The translations under genes and the position numbers were made by a program. This document shows positions 1-5,922 of a stretch of DNA of 46,182 bases, piece by piece. Numbering within the stretch: position 1 is the stretch's first letter; each line of letters begins with the position of its first letter. The notes beneath the pieces are model-generated. The model searched no databases. It was not told the DNA's origin and saw only the letters and a program-made list of their open reading frames with translations. The stretch is from Candidatus Gastranaerophilales bacterium (GTDB lineage Bacteria; Cyanobacteriota; Vampirovibrionia; Gastranaerophilales; Gastranaerophilaceae). The DNA lies in contig CAJULR010000025.1 of NCBI GenBank assembly GCA_910587375.1, positions 1 through 46,182 of the forward strand, in the 5' to 3' direction.

Positions 1-178
1 CCTAACAGCTCTAACTGGTTCAATTCTCTGCAATGGTTCTGATTCAACCCCAAATGGAAAAGATGGGACCTTCGGAGGAGGAGGCGGCGGAGGAGCAGTC
101 ATAAACGAAACAGGAGGCCTAGGAGGACGTGGCGGCAAAGGTATGGTCATCCTTGAATACAAGGCAGTGGGGCTATGA
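1..178 (+). CDS. C-terminal end of a glycine-rich protein (partial)
   Basis: Only the last 58 codons are inside the window; the reading frame is open from base 2 and stops with TGA at 176-178. The tail has a run of seven glycines, then AVINETGGLGGRGGKGMVI and a short LEYKAVGL end. This Gly-rich block followed by a short hydrophobic end resembles C-termini of some surface, pilin-like or tail-fibre-like proteins, but the folded part lies outside the window. No function can be assigned. It is followed by hairpins that could end its transcript. Confidence 0.7.
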   Translation, partial: LTALTGSILCNGSDSTPNGKDGTFGGGGGGGAVINETGGLGGRGGKGMVILEYKAVGL

Positions 179-183
179 TGAAT

Positions 184-231
184 CGGGGCCAAAAGCCCCG
201 GCATTAAAATGATGTTGGGTTAAAACCCAAC
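184..231. repeat. Two adjacent palindromic hairpins (REP-like)
   Basis: A 6-bp stem CGGGGC/GCCCCG (184-189 with 195-200) sits just after the glycine-rich gene and could act as a terminator. It is followed by a perfect 8-bp inverted repeat GTTGGGTT/AACCCAAC (214-221 with 224-231). The second is flanked by CTACGG and another AAACCCAA at about 241, which is how dispersed GTTGGGTT-type palindromes look in many genomes. One window cannot show whether it is dispersed. Confidence 0.45.
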
Positions 232-331
232 CTACGGATGAAACCCAATTAATAGACAGTTTTTAAACGATAAACAATTTCTCGGGGCGCGTTTTGTAAC
301 CTTCGTGCCCCTTTTTCTTGCATACGAAAAT

Positions 332-350
332 GTCGGGCAAAATGCCCAAC
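332..350. repeat. Third hairpin of the same GTTGGG-like type
   Basis: GTCGGGCA (332-339) pairs with TGCCCAAC (343-350) with one mismatch and an AAA loop. It resembles the hairpin at 214-231 in its outer bases. The rest of 232-427 holds no gene I can support. Confidence 0.35.
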
Positions 351-427
351 TAAAGCGATATCAGGGGATTTTAAGACAAACCGATTCCAAATTTCAGCGC
401 ATAAATAATTCCAAAGACTTTAAAAGT

Positions 428-613
428 TTATTTTATGAGCCTGTTCATCCTTTTGAGTGTGTCCAGAAAATGTTCGGCAAGAGCCCTGTATTCAAGCGCT
501 TTTTGCTCGTTTTCCGCAAATTCCGGGAAAATTTCCGCTATTTTTTCGGGCCTGTTAAGTTTCATTTCCGTGGTTGAATCCGTAAGCCAGATGTCGATTT
601 TTATTTCAGGCAT
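428..613 (-). CDS. Small hypothetical protein, 61 aa
   Basis: I place the start at the ATG at 613 rather than further upstream, because it is preceded on the minus strand by GGAGA about 7 bases away and the upstream extension is very AT-rich and unlike the rest. The protein begins MPEIKIDIWLTD and ends with a charged helical tail. It has no signal peptide, membrane segment or motif I recognise. It is isolated, with no co-directed neighbour, so context gives no clue. Confidence 0.5.
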   Translation of the reverse strand: MPEIKIDIWLTDSTTEMKLNRPEKIAEIFPEFAENEQKALEYRALAEHFLDTLKRMNRLIK

Positions 614-738
614 AATAATTTCTCCGTTTTTGTTCACTAGAATAATCCTAACAGATAAATACAAAAATTTATTGCTAAAGTGCAACAGATTCAACAAAGT
701 GTATGGTTTAAAATTCGCGCAAATATATTAAGCTTAAA

Positions 739-767
739 TTGGGCATAAAGAAGCGGTGAATTATATA
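739..767 (+). promoter_or_regulatory. Possible promoter of the 24-aa peptide mRNA
   Basis: TTGGGC (739-744) and TATATA (762-767) are 17 bases apart; TATAGT (764-769) is an alternative -10 at 19 bases. This would give a leader of about 90 bases before the peptide gene at 866, long enough for the SD-sequestering fold described below. It is an AT-rich region, so the call is weak. Confidence 0.35.
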
Positions 768-805
768 GTTTGAAAATTAAATATCAAAAAGGGTAAGCTT
801 CCCGT

Positions 806-859
806 TTGCCTCCACTGCCACAGACGTGTTAAGCAGAAAATGACAGTTAAAGGAGGTGA
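806..859 (+). promoter_or_regulatory. Shine-Dalgarno sequestering helix
   Basis: Bases 806-813 (TTTGCCTCC region, last eight) can pair with 852-859, which contains the GGAGG of an ideal ribosome binding site (AAAGGAGGTGAT, 849-860). The helix is 8 bp with two G-U pairs. It would bury the ribosome binding site of the 24-aa peptide, as is known for mRNAs of type I toxins. Confidence 0.45.
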
Positions 860-865
860 TGAAAG

Positions 866-940
866 ATGATTTTCAGAATTACTGAAAAAGCGCTATGGCT
901 TATCTTGCTGATAATCATAGCGCTCAAAATCATCAAATAA
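866..940 (+). CDS. 24-aa hydrophobic peptide, candidate type I toxin
   Basis: ATG at 866 lies 5 bases after a near-perfect ribosome binding site and the frame ends at TAA 938-940. The peptide has a short basic/acidic head (MIFRITEK), a single hydrophobic span LWLILLIIIALKII and a lysine end, which is the build of small membrane toxins of type I toxin-antitoxin systems. A 14-bp hairpin follows directly, and a consensus promoter on the opposite strand reads back across the gene. I do not match it to a named family such as Hok, Ibs, TisB, Fst or TxpA. A non-toxic small membrane peptide is the alternative. Confidence 0.55.
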   Translation: MIFRITEKALWLILLIIIALKIIK

Positions 941-951
941 GGGAAGTTAAG

Positions 952-987
952 AAAGGCCTTAAGAGAAGCAACCTCTTGGGGCCTTTT
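952..987 (+). terminator. 14-bp hairpin after the 24-aa peptide gene
   Basis: AAAGGCC-TT-AAGAG (952-965) pairs with CTCTT-GG-GGCCTTT (973-986), including two G-T wobbles, around a 7-base loop. Only four T follow, so it may be a stabilising 3' hairpin or a weak terminator. It also lies in the first part of the predicted antisense RNA. Confidence 0.5.
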
Positions 988-999
988 CCCTATGTCTTT

Positions 1000-1028
1000 A
1001 TTATAACCAAACTTTTCCGTTTTTTCAA
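1000..1028 (-). promoter_or_regulatory. Consensus sigma70-type promoter on the minus strand
   Basis: Read on the minus strand, TTGAAA (1028-1023) and a perfect TATAAT (1005-1000) are exactly 17 bases apart. No minus-strand protein gene follows within 380 bases. What follows is the reverse complement of the 24-aa peptide gene, which is why I read it as an antisense-RNA promoter. Confidence 0.6.
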
Positions 1029-1077
1029 CACCATCCTAAATTTATGGCTCCTGCGTATCATTATTCACACAAAACGC

Positions 1078-1106
1078 TTGCAAAACCTTAAAAAAGACTG
1101 TACAAT
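1078..1106 (+). promoter_or_regulatory. Promoter of the zinc-ribbon gene
   Basis: TTGCAA (1078-1083), 17-base spacer, TACAAT (1101-1106). The predicted start near 1113 leaves a leader of about 97 bases before the gene at 1210. The same TTGCAA -35 recurs at several other genes in this window. Confidence 0.6.
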
Positions 1107-1209
1107 GATTGTATTCAGCCTAAGCCAAGGGCAAAAGGGCTTTGTAAAATGAGCCTTAAAACCAAAGTTTTAGGTCCTGAATATAATTACTAACAAAGGA
1201 GACCAAAGA

Positions 1210-1485
1210 ATGTACCAAGACGAAACCCTAAAATGCGAAGATTGTGGACAAGAATTTGTTTTCACAGTAGGGGAACAAGAATTTTATGCAGAAAAGGGCC
1301 TTGTAAACAAGCCAAAAAGATGTCCTGAATGCAGAAAAGACAGAAGACAAAGAAACTCAAGGAAAAAAATGTATGACGCTGTTTGCTCTGAATGCGGAGC
1401 GCAAACAAAAGTTCCTTTTAAGCCTATCGAAGGCAAAGAAATCTATTGCAAGGAATGTTATTTAAAAAGACAAGCAGCAGTCTAA
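1210..1485 (+). CDS. Zinc-ribbon domain protein, 91 aa
   Basis: The protein has two pairs of CxxC-type zinc-binding motifs. The first is CEDCGQEF near residue 9 with CPEC near residue 38; the second is CSEC near residue 59 with CKEC near residue 81. Between them lies a strongly basic stretch (RKDRRQRNSRKK). This matches the small bacterial 'probable zinc-ribbon' family (zf-trcl type with a CxxC second half). The role is unknown; nucleic-acid or ribosome contact is plausible from the basic charge. The ribosome binding site AAAGGAGA supports the ATG at 1210, and a clear terminator follows, so it is a single-gene unit. Confidence 0.85.
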   Translation: MYQDETLKCEDCGQEFVFTVGEQEFYAEKGLVNKPKRCPECRKDRRQRNSRKKMYDAVCSECGAQTKVPFKPIEGKEIYCKECYLKRQAAV

Positions 1486-1511
1486 ATAAATAATTATATA
1501 CTTGATTTATG

Positions 1512-1541
1512 CCGCCTGAAGAATGTTTCGGGCGGTTTTTT
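1512..1541 (+). terminator. Intrinsic terminator after the zinc-ribbon gene
   Basis: CCGCC-T-GAA pairs with TTTCGGGCGG around a short loop, followed by six T. It is a canonical rho-independent terminator 26 bases after the stop codon. Confidence 0.8.
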
Positions 1542-1592
1542 AATGTTAAATTAAAGCATAGTTAAAATTAAGGGTTGAGTTTTGTTACATTT

Positions 1593-1621
1593 TTGCAAAG
1601 CCTCCTTACGGTAAATATAAT
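1593..1621 (+). promoter_or_regulatory. glgC promoter
   Basis: TTGCAA (1593-1598), 17-base spacer, perfect TATAAT (1616-1621). The predicted start near 1628 gives a leader of about 25 bases to the glgC start. Confidence 0.7.
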
Positions 1622-1652
1622 AGAGAAATAAGACGTTTTAAAAGGAATGCAA

Positions 1653-2894
1653 ATGTTTACAAGAGATAAAGTTTTGACGATGATTCTTGCAGGCGGCCAG
1701 GGAAAAAGGCTCTTTCCCTTAACGCGTGACCGTGCAAAGCCCGCAGTGCCTTTTGGCGGCAGATATCGAATCATAGATTTTGTTTTGAATAACTTTGTAA
1801 ATTCAGGTTTTTATAAAATTAAAGTTTTAACCCAATATAAATCTGATTCTCTAAACAAGCATATATCAAGGGGCTGGAACCTTTCAGCTTCCGTTGGCCA
1901 ATATGTAGACTGCGTTCCGGCGCAAATGAGAACGGATGGAAACTGGTATAAGGGCACAGCAGACGCTATTTATCAAAACATAAACCAAATAACAGACGGA
2001 AACTATGGAAACATCTGTGTTTTTGGGGGTGACCACATCTATAAAATGGATGTAAGGCAAATGCTCGAATATCATATTCAAAAGGAAGCAGATTTAACAA
2101 TTGCTGCAATCCCTATCCCGATTGAGCTTGCGGGTGAATATGGAATTATGGAAGTGGATGAAAATTGGCAATTGACAGGCTTTATTGAAAAGCCCAAAAC
2201 CACCCCAAAACACATACCAAACGTGCCGAATATGTGTCTTGCCTCAATGGGAAATTACATTTTTAAATCAGAAGTCTTAATTGACGAGGTTCAGAAGGAT
2301 TCAACGGACGAAAATTCCGCGCACGATTTTGGCAAAAACATCATTCCAAATATGCTAAATTCGGGCAAAAGAGTGTTCATATACGACTTTGCAAAGAATG
2401 AATTTCCGGGGATGACCCCGTCTGAAAAGGGCTACTGGAGGGATGTTGGAAACGTAGACAGCTATTTCCAGGCCAATATGGACTTATTGGATTACGACCC
2501 TGAATTGAACCTGTATTCAAAGGATTGGCCGCTTCGCACCTTTAACTATAACTTCCCGCCTGCAAAATTTATTTGGGATGAGGATAAAAGGGTTGGTGTG
2601 GCGAAAAATTCCATGGTGTCAGAGGGCTGTATCATAAGCGGGGGTTCGCTTTCACGTTGCGTATTGTCGCCAAAGGTGCATATAAACAGCTTTTGCCACA
2701 TTTCAAACTCGATTTTGCTTGAAAATGTGAAAGTTGGGCGTCATTCAAGAATTCACCGCGCGATAATCGACAAAAACGTTGCAATTCCGCCATATACAGA
2801 AATCGGCTATAACAGAGAAGAAGACCTAAAACGCGGCTTCTACGTTTCAGAAGGCGGCATTACAGTTGTTCCAAAAGACGCAATTGTAGACTAG
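1653..2894 (+). CDS. glgC: Glucose-1-phosphate adenylyltransferase (ADP-glucose pyrophosphorylase)
   Basis: GlgC makes ADP-glucose from glucose-1-phosphate and ATP, the committed step of glycogen synthesis. The N-terminal nucleotidyltransferase domain shows MILAGGQGKRLFPLT and RAKPAVPFGGRYRIIDF, then the GDHIYKMD metal-binding loop and a substrate loop around FIEKPK. The C-terminal part has left-handed beta-helix character (RCVLSPKVHI, SILLENVKVG). Length is 413 aa, normal for the family. Two ATGs are 6 bases apart; AAAAGGA sits only one base before the first (1647), so I prefer 1653. The partner glgA lies at 39.6-41.1 kb, so the pathway is split. A secreted-protein gene follows after 9 bases. 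Confidence 0.95.
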   Translation: MFTRDKVLTMILAGGQGKRLFPLTRDRAKPAVPFGGRYRIIDFVLNNFVNSGFYKIKVLTQYKSDSLNKHISRGWNLSASVGQYVDCVPAQMRTDGNWYKGTADAIYQNINQITDGNYGNICVFGGDHIYKMDVRQMLEYHIQKEADLTIAAIPIPIELAGEYGIMEVDENWQLTGFIEKPKTTPKHIPNVPNMCLASMGNYIFKSEVLIDEVQKDSTDENSAHDFGKNIIPNMLNSGKRVFIYDFAKNEFPGMTPSEKGYWRDVGNVDSYFQANMDLLDYDPELNLYSKDWPLRTFNYNFPPAKFIWDEDKRVGVAKNSMVSEGCIISGGSLSRCVLSPKVHINSFCHISNSILLENVKVGRHSRIHRAIIDKNVAIPPYTEIGYNREEDLKRGFYVSEGGITVVPKDAIVD

Positions 2895-2903
2895 GGGCAG
2901 GAT

Positions 2904-3635
2904 ATGCCGAATTTCAAAATGCTAAAATATTTGTGTGCAAGCTTTTTGTTCGTCTTTTTTGCTGCAGTTTCCTTGGGCGCTGCAGTTTTAGCGGATGAGC
3001 CACAGGCAGATGAAGCTTTTTCAGCGTCTTTGGGGCAGGTTTCAAAAAATGGTGAAATTATAGAGGCCGTGAAGCTTCTTGAAAAAACCCCTGCAAAAAC
3101 TTATTATAAGGCAATTTTAGGGGAAAATCCAACTAAAAAGCCCATAAAAATAAGTTTTAAAAACCTTACAGATTTTGCGGATTTTGACGCCATTGGCTGG
3201 AAAAAACACGACAGGCTTTATATTTATGTAAATAAAAAGCACAAAAACAATGTTCCAAAGGAGGCCTTAAGCACCATTATTGCTTCAATTGCGGTGCATT
3301 TAGATGAAGAAGATTCTTTGAATGAAGAAACTTATTCCTGCGCGCTTGAAGGGTTTTTGTGGAATTATTTTACGACCAAAAGCCCCGCCCTTAAAACCAA
3401 AAGTTCAACCCTGAAAACAAGGCATAACACGCTTGAAGAGCTGTTTTTAAAATCTCCTTCGGATGTGAAATATGTTTCAAAACTTATTTCAATTAACCCG
3501 AATTATGCAACTCTTCCAAAGGAGTCAAAAGGCTTCAGTGACAAGGAATTTGCCGAAAAAATAGCAAAAATGTACAAAATTTACTGCAAATATAGCGGTG
3601 CCCCATCCTGCAATCCCCCTGCAGACGCCGAATAA
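2904..3635 (+). CDS. Exported hypothetical protein with degenerate zincin-like helix
   Basis: The 243-aa product starts with a signal peptide (hydrophobic core to about residue 29, likely cut after AVLA). The mature part contains a beta-rich segment (RLYIYVNKKHK, residues 104-114) followed by a helix ending in SIAVH (128-132) and DSLNEETY. That order resembles the strand plus HExxH helix of metallopeptidases, but the first His and the Glu are replaced, so it would be inactive. This family reading is inference. A Lys/Thr-rich triple echo (PALKTK, STLKTR, NTLEE) lies at 161-178. It sits 9 bases behind glgC and is probably co-transcribed. Confidence 0.65.
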   Translation: MPNFKMLKYLCASFLFVFFAAVSLGAAVLADEPQADEAFSASLGQVSKNGEIIEAVKLLEKTPAKTYYKAILGENPTKKPIKISFKNLTDFADFDAIGWKKHDRLYIYVNKKHKNNVPKEALSTIIASIAVHLDEEDSLNEETYSCALEGFLWNYFTTKSPALKTKSSTLKTRHNTLEELFLKSPSDVKYVSKLISINPNYATLPKESKGFSDKEFAEKIAKMYKIYCKYSGAPSCNPPADAE

Positions 3636-3641
3636 TATTAG

Positions 3642-3881
3642 CTATTCTTCATCCTCAACGGTGGGAACTTCCGTGAATGTGCTGAAAAATTCTGCGGGAG
3701 AAATTTTCAAAGAAGCGCAAATACCTGCTATGGTTGAAATTTTTGTATCAAAAGTTCCTTTAATTGCATAACCCACACAGCTTTTTGATAACCCGCCGCG
3801 CCAGGCAAGTTTTTCAAGGGTTAAGCCACTATTTTTCTTTAATTCAGTTATTCTTTGTGCAACTTGTTTGTTTATGTCCAT
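3642..3881 (-). CDS. XRE-family helix-turn-helix regulator, 79 aa
   Basis: The protein is essentially one Cro/C1-type HTH domain: helix 2 GLTLEKLAWRGGLS and recognition helix SKSCVGYAIKG (about residues 20-43), then a fourth/fifth helix with KISPAEFFSTF and an acidic tail. It is likely a DNA-binding repressor for a nearby or own promoter. It converges on the exported-protein gene with 6 bases between stops. I see no clear ribosome binding site before the ATG. It could regulate the PQ-loop/amidase promoter upstream, but nothing in the sequence proves it. Confidence 0.85.
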   Translation of the reverse strand: MDINKQVAQRITELKKNSGLTLEKLAWRGGLSKSCVGYAIKGTFDTKISTIAGICASLKISPAEFFSTFTEVPTVEDEE

Positions 3882-3922
3882 TATTCAAATACCAAAATAT
3901 TGATTCGCTTTCCCGCAAGGCT

Positions 3923-4177
3923 TTACCCCCGTTTTTTATATCTGTAATAGAAAAACGTGTCGCATGCAACAAGCACCAAATTCAATAAATACAGGTAAAT
4001 TACCCAATCAAGATTGTGTAAAACCTTGTGTATCATCCCCGAAACATAGCCAATCATTACAAGCCAAAGGAAAAGAATGCTTTTTCCTTCAACATTCTTT
4101 GTTTTGTAGGTTTTTACAACCTGAAAAGGCCAGCTGGCCCCAAAACATAACATCATGACCGCTTCAAAAATACTCAT
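3923..4177 (-). CDS. PQ-loop / SemiSWEET-like small membrane protein
   Basis: I start this at the ATG at 4177, preceded by GAGG at a good distance; the upstream extension would run through the palindromic promoter region. The 84-aa product has three hydrophobic segments and a PQ-loop-like signature (GASWPFQVVKTYKTKN), the triple-helix bundle of SemiSWEET transporters. Homodimers of such proteins move sugars or small solutes. The substrate cannot be read here. It is transcribed divergently from the amidase gene at 4279 from a shared palindromic promoter. Confidence 0.7.
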   Translation of the reverse strand: MSIFEAVMMLCFGASWPFQVVKTYKTKNVEGKSILFLWLVMIGYVSGMIHKVLHNLDWVIYLYLLNLVLVACDTFFYYRYKKRG

Positions 4178-4201
4178 TTTATGCCTCGCTTTTGTTGTAA
4201 T

Positions 4202-4215
4202 GCGGAAATTTCCGC
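4202..4215. promoter_or_regulatory. 14-bp perfect palindrome in the PQ-loop gene leader
   Basis: GCGGAAATTTCCGC reads the same on both strands. It falls where transcription of the PQ-loop gene should begin, 7 bases downstream of its -10 (4226-4221, minus strand). An operator is the likely role. Confidence 0.5.
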
Positions 4216-4218
4216 CAA

Positions 4219-4253
4219 AAATTATACCACAAAGTTTCACCGTGGTATAATTT
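4219..4253. promoter_or_regulatory. Divergent promoter with 12-bp inverted repeat
   Basis: AAATTATACCAC (4219-4230) and GTGGTATAATTT (4242-4253) are perfect inverted copies separated by 11 bases. Each arm carries a perfect TATAAT, one for each strand, and the plus-strand one is an extended -10 (TGGTATAAT). The two transcription units therefore share a symmetric control element. Confidence 0.6.
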
Positions 4254-4278
4254 GCATAAAGAAAAAAGGAGAAAACCG

Positions 4279-5118
4279 GTGGAAAATTTGGCCAAAAAAG
4301 CGACAGCAGGGATTTTGAGCATACAGTTTGAGCCCGTTTTAAACGAGCCTGAAGCAAATTTTAAAAAGGTTGAAAACCTTTTAGAGGGAGCCGTTAAGGA
4401 TGTTTTAGCCAAAGAAAAGCCTTTAGATTTAATAATTTTGCCTGAATTTTTCACAACCGGCGTTTCGCACAAATATGTTGAAAATCCAAACCCAAAAAAT
4501 GGCGGCAGGCCGATAGAGTTTGTTGCGAATTTAGCGCGAAAATATAATGCAAATATCGTCGCAGGCACCGTTATTACTGAAGAAGAGGGTAAACTTTATA
4601 ATACCTTATTTGTTTTGAACAGGACAGGCGAAACCGTTGCAAAATATAGAAAAATCCACCTTTTTAAATATTTTGGCGGCACGGAAAACGAAAGAATTAC
4701 CCCCGGAAACTCAATTGTGGTGGCGGATTTAGACTTTGGAAAAGTTGGCCTTGCAATCTGTTTTGACATAAAATATCCGCTTCATTATAAAAAATTGACA
4801 CAGGCAGGCGCTGAAATCATTGTAAATCCTGCCGCTTGGGCATATTTAAAAAGCGTTAAGAACCAGAAAACCCAAAATGCCACTGCGTTTGAAGCGTTGA
4901 GCATTGCCCGTGCGAATGAAAATTTAGTATATTTTGTGACATCAAACGAGTGCGGAGAAGCAGGCCCCTTGGGCAATACGGGCGGTTCAAAAATTATTTC
5001 TCCCCTGGCCGATATTTTAGCGGACGCAGGCGAAAAAGAAGGCGGAATTTACGCAGAAGTTGACTTAGAGCTCGTTCGGGAGCTGAAAAAGACAACCCCG
5101 ATGGCATTTGAGGACTAA
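4279..5118 (+). CDS. Carbon-nitrogen hydrolase (nitrilase / omega-amidase family)
   Basis: The catalytic triad of the nitrilase superfamily is visible: Glu in LIILPEFFTTG (about residue 55), Lys in KYRKIHLFK (about 122) and Cys in GLAICFDIKYP (about 161). Members hydrolyse amides such as alpha-ketoglutaramate or N-carbamoyl compounds; the exact substrate is open. I choose the GTG at 4279, 279 aa, because AAGGAG precedes it and the upstream ATG at 4252 lies before the predicted transcription start of the TATAAT at 4246-4251. It shares the palindromic promoter with the PQ-loop transporter, suggesting uptake and breakdown of one compound. Confidence 0.85.
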   Translation: MENLAKKATAGILSIQFEPVLNEPEANFKKVENLLEGAVKDVLAKEKPLDLIILPEFFTTGVSHKYVENPNPKNGGRPIEFVANLARKYNANIVAGTVITEEEGKLYNTLFVLNRTGETVAKYRKIHLFKYFGGTENERITPGNSIVVADLDFGKVGLAICFDIKYPLHYKKLTQAGAEIIVNPAAWAYLKSVKNQKTQNATAFEALSIARANENLVYFVTSNECGEAGPLGNTGGSKIISPLADILADAGEKEGGIYAEVDLELVRELKKTTPMAFED

Positions 5119-5130
5119 ATTGTTTTTAAA

Positions 5131-5155
5131 ATGCCGCAAAGGGGGCAGCTTTTTA
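5131..5155 (+). terminator. Possible terminator after the amidase gene
   Basis: A short TGCC/GGCA stem (5132-5135 with 5144-5147) is followed by five T. It lies between convergent genes. Confidence 0.35.
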
Positions 5156-5157
5156 AA

Positions 5158-5694
5158 CTAGCGCACATCAAGGCACATAATATAATCATCCATTATAAAC
5201 CCTTGCCCTATGTCGGTTTTAGCGGTTTCAACCGTCTTAAAGCCCCATTTTTCATAGGCTTTAATCGTGTTTGTGTTAAATTTATTAACCGTCAAATATA
5301 TAAATTTCAGACCTTTTTCAAACGCAATTTGTTTAACTGCTTCGAATGCTTCCCGCCCAAGGCCTTTAGCCCTGTGTTCTTTTTTTAGATAAAGTTTTGA
5401 TAAGAATAAAAATTCAAAACCCAAATCGGGCGCCCCTTCAAGCCAGATTTTTTTGTTTTTCACGGAAACCCCGAAATAGCCGACGTTTTCGCTATTCATT
5501 CGGATTATTTTATAAATATAATTTTCATTTAGAATTTGATTTTTTATAGCCTCATATGATTGGAATTTTTCAATCATATAGCGGGTTTGCGCCTCTTTTA
5601 TAATTGGCGGCCAATATTCATTCCAGATTTCCCCCGCTAAATCCGCAAGCAGCCTGATTTCAGCCTCGTTTTCTATGTTTAAAAATTCTGCCAT
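5158..5694 (-). CDS. GNAT-family N-acetyltransferase
   Basis: The 178-aa protein has the GNAT acetyl-CoA motif A as KKEHRAKGLGREAFEAV (about residues 108-124) and motif B around NTIKAYEKWGFK (about 145-156). The N-terminal part (NEYWPPIIKEAQTRYMIEKF) is typical of small-molecule acetyltransferases. It would transfer an acetyl group to an amine of unknown identity in the cytoplasm. GGAGG lies 10 bases before the ATG. It is flanked by convergent and divergent genes, so it is a single-gene unit. Confidence 0.85.
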   Translation of the reverse strand: MAEFLNIENEAEIRLLADLAGEIWNEYWPPIIKEAQTRYMIEKFQSYEAIKNQILNENYIYKIIRMNSENVGYFGVSVKNKKIWLEGAPDLGFEFLFLSKLYLKKEHRAKGLGREAFEAVKQIAFEKGLKFIYLTVNKFNTNTIKAYEKWGFKTVETAKTDIGQGFIMDDYIMCLDVR

Positions 5695-5813
5695 TGTCCT
5701 GAAACCTCCAATTTTACCGGGCTTTTGCCTATATTATATTTGAAAAAAATATTGTTGCAATTTTGTTACAAAACGTGCCCAAAAACTCTCATTTTTATAA
5801 CAAAAAAGGGTTC

Positions 5814-5843
5814 TTGCAAAATTGGGGGCATTCGGACTATAAT
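5814..5843 (+). promoter_or_regulatory. nupC promoter
   Basis: TTGCAA (5814-5819), 18-base spacer, perfect TATAAT (5838-5843). The predicted start near 5850 falls inside the left arm of the inverted repeat that follows. Confidence 0.65.
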
Positions 5844-5845
5844 AC

Positions 5846-5894
5846 GTATAACACGCGCGAATGTAGGCGCCAAGGCTTCAAAAGCGTGTTATAC
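5846..5894 (+). promoter_or_regulatory. Hairpin leader of nupC
   Basis: GTATAACACGC (5846-5856) and GCGTGTTATAC (5884-5894) are perfect 11-bp inverted repeats around a 27-base loop that contains GGCGCC and TTCAAAA. It lies at the very start of the mRNA, 28 bases before the start codon. It could be an operator or an RNA switch. It does not match the purine, preQ1 or 2'-dG riboswitch cores that I know. Confidence 0.5.
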
Positions 5895-5922
5895 AAGGAA
5901 AACAGGGAAAAGCAGGGAAATT

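Larger units (their letters stand above)
785..993 (-). ncRNA. Candidate antisense RNA to the 24-aa peptide mRNA
   Basis: The minus-strand promoter at 1028-1000 predicts transcription starting near 993 and running toward lower coordinates across the hairpin, the whole peptide gene and its ribosome binding site. A possible end is the small GGG...CCC hairpin at 791-803 followed, on the minus strand, by five T. The RNA would be about 210 bases and fully complementary to the peptide mRNA. Existence and ends are inferred. Confidence 0.4.

Noticed and set aside
895..1152. Plus-strand open frame of 85 codons over the region after the 24-aa peptide
   Set aside because: It starts inside the 24-aa peptide gene without a ribosome binding site, crosses the hairpin and the antisense promoter, and its protein is low-complexity in style; the promoter of the zinc-ribbon gene lies inside it.
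1647..1652. Upstream ATG as the glgC start
   Set aside because: The AAAAGGA ribosome binding site is only one base from this ATG; the next ATG at 1653 has normal spacing.
4252..4278. Upstream ATG as the amidase start
   Set aside because: It lies at or before the transcription start predicted from TATAAT at 4246-4251; the GTG at 4279 has AAGGAG before it.
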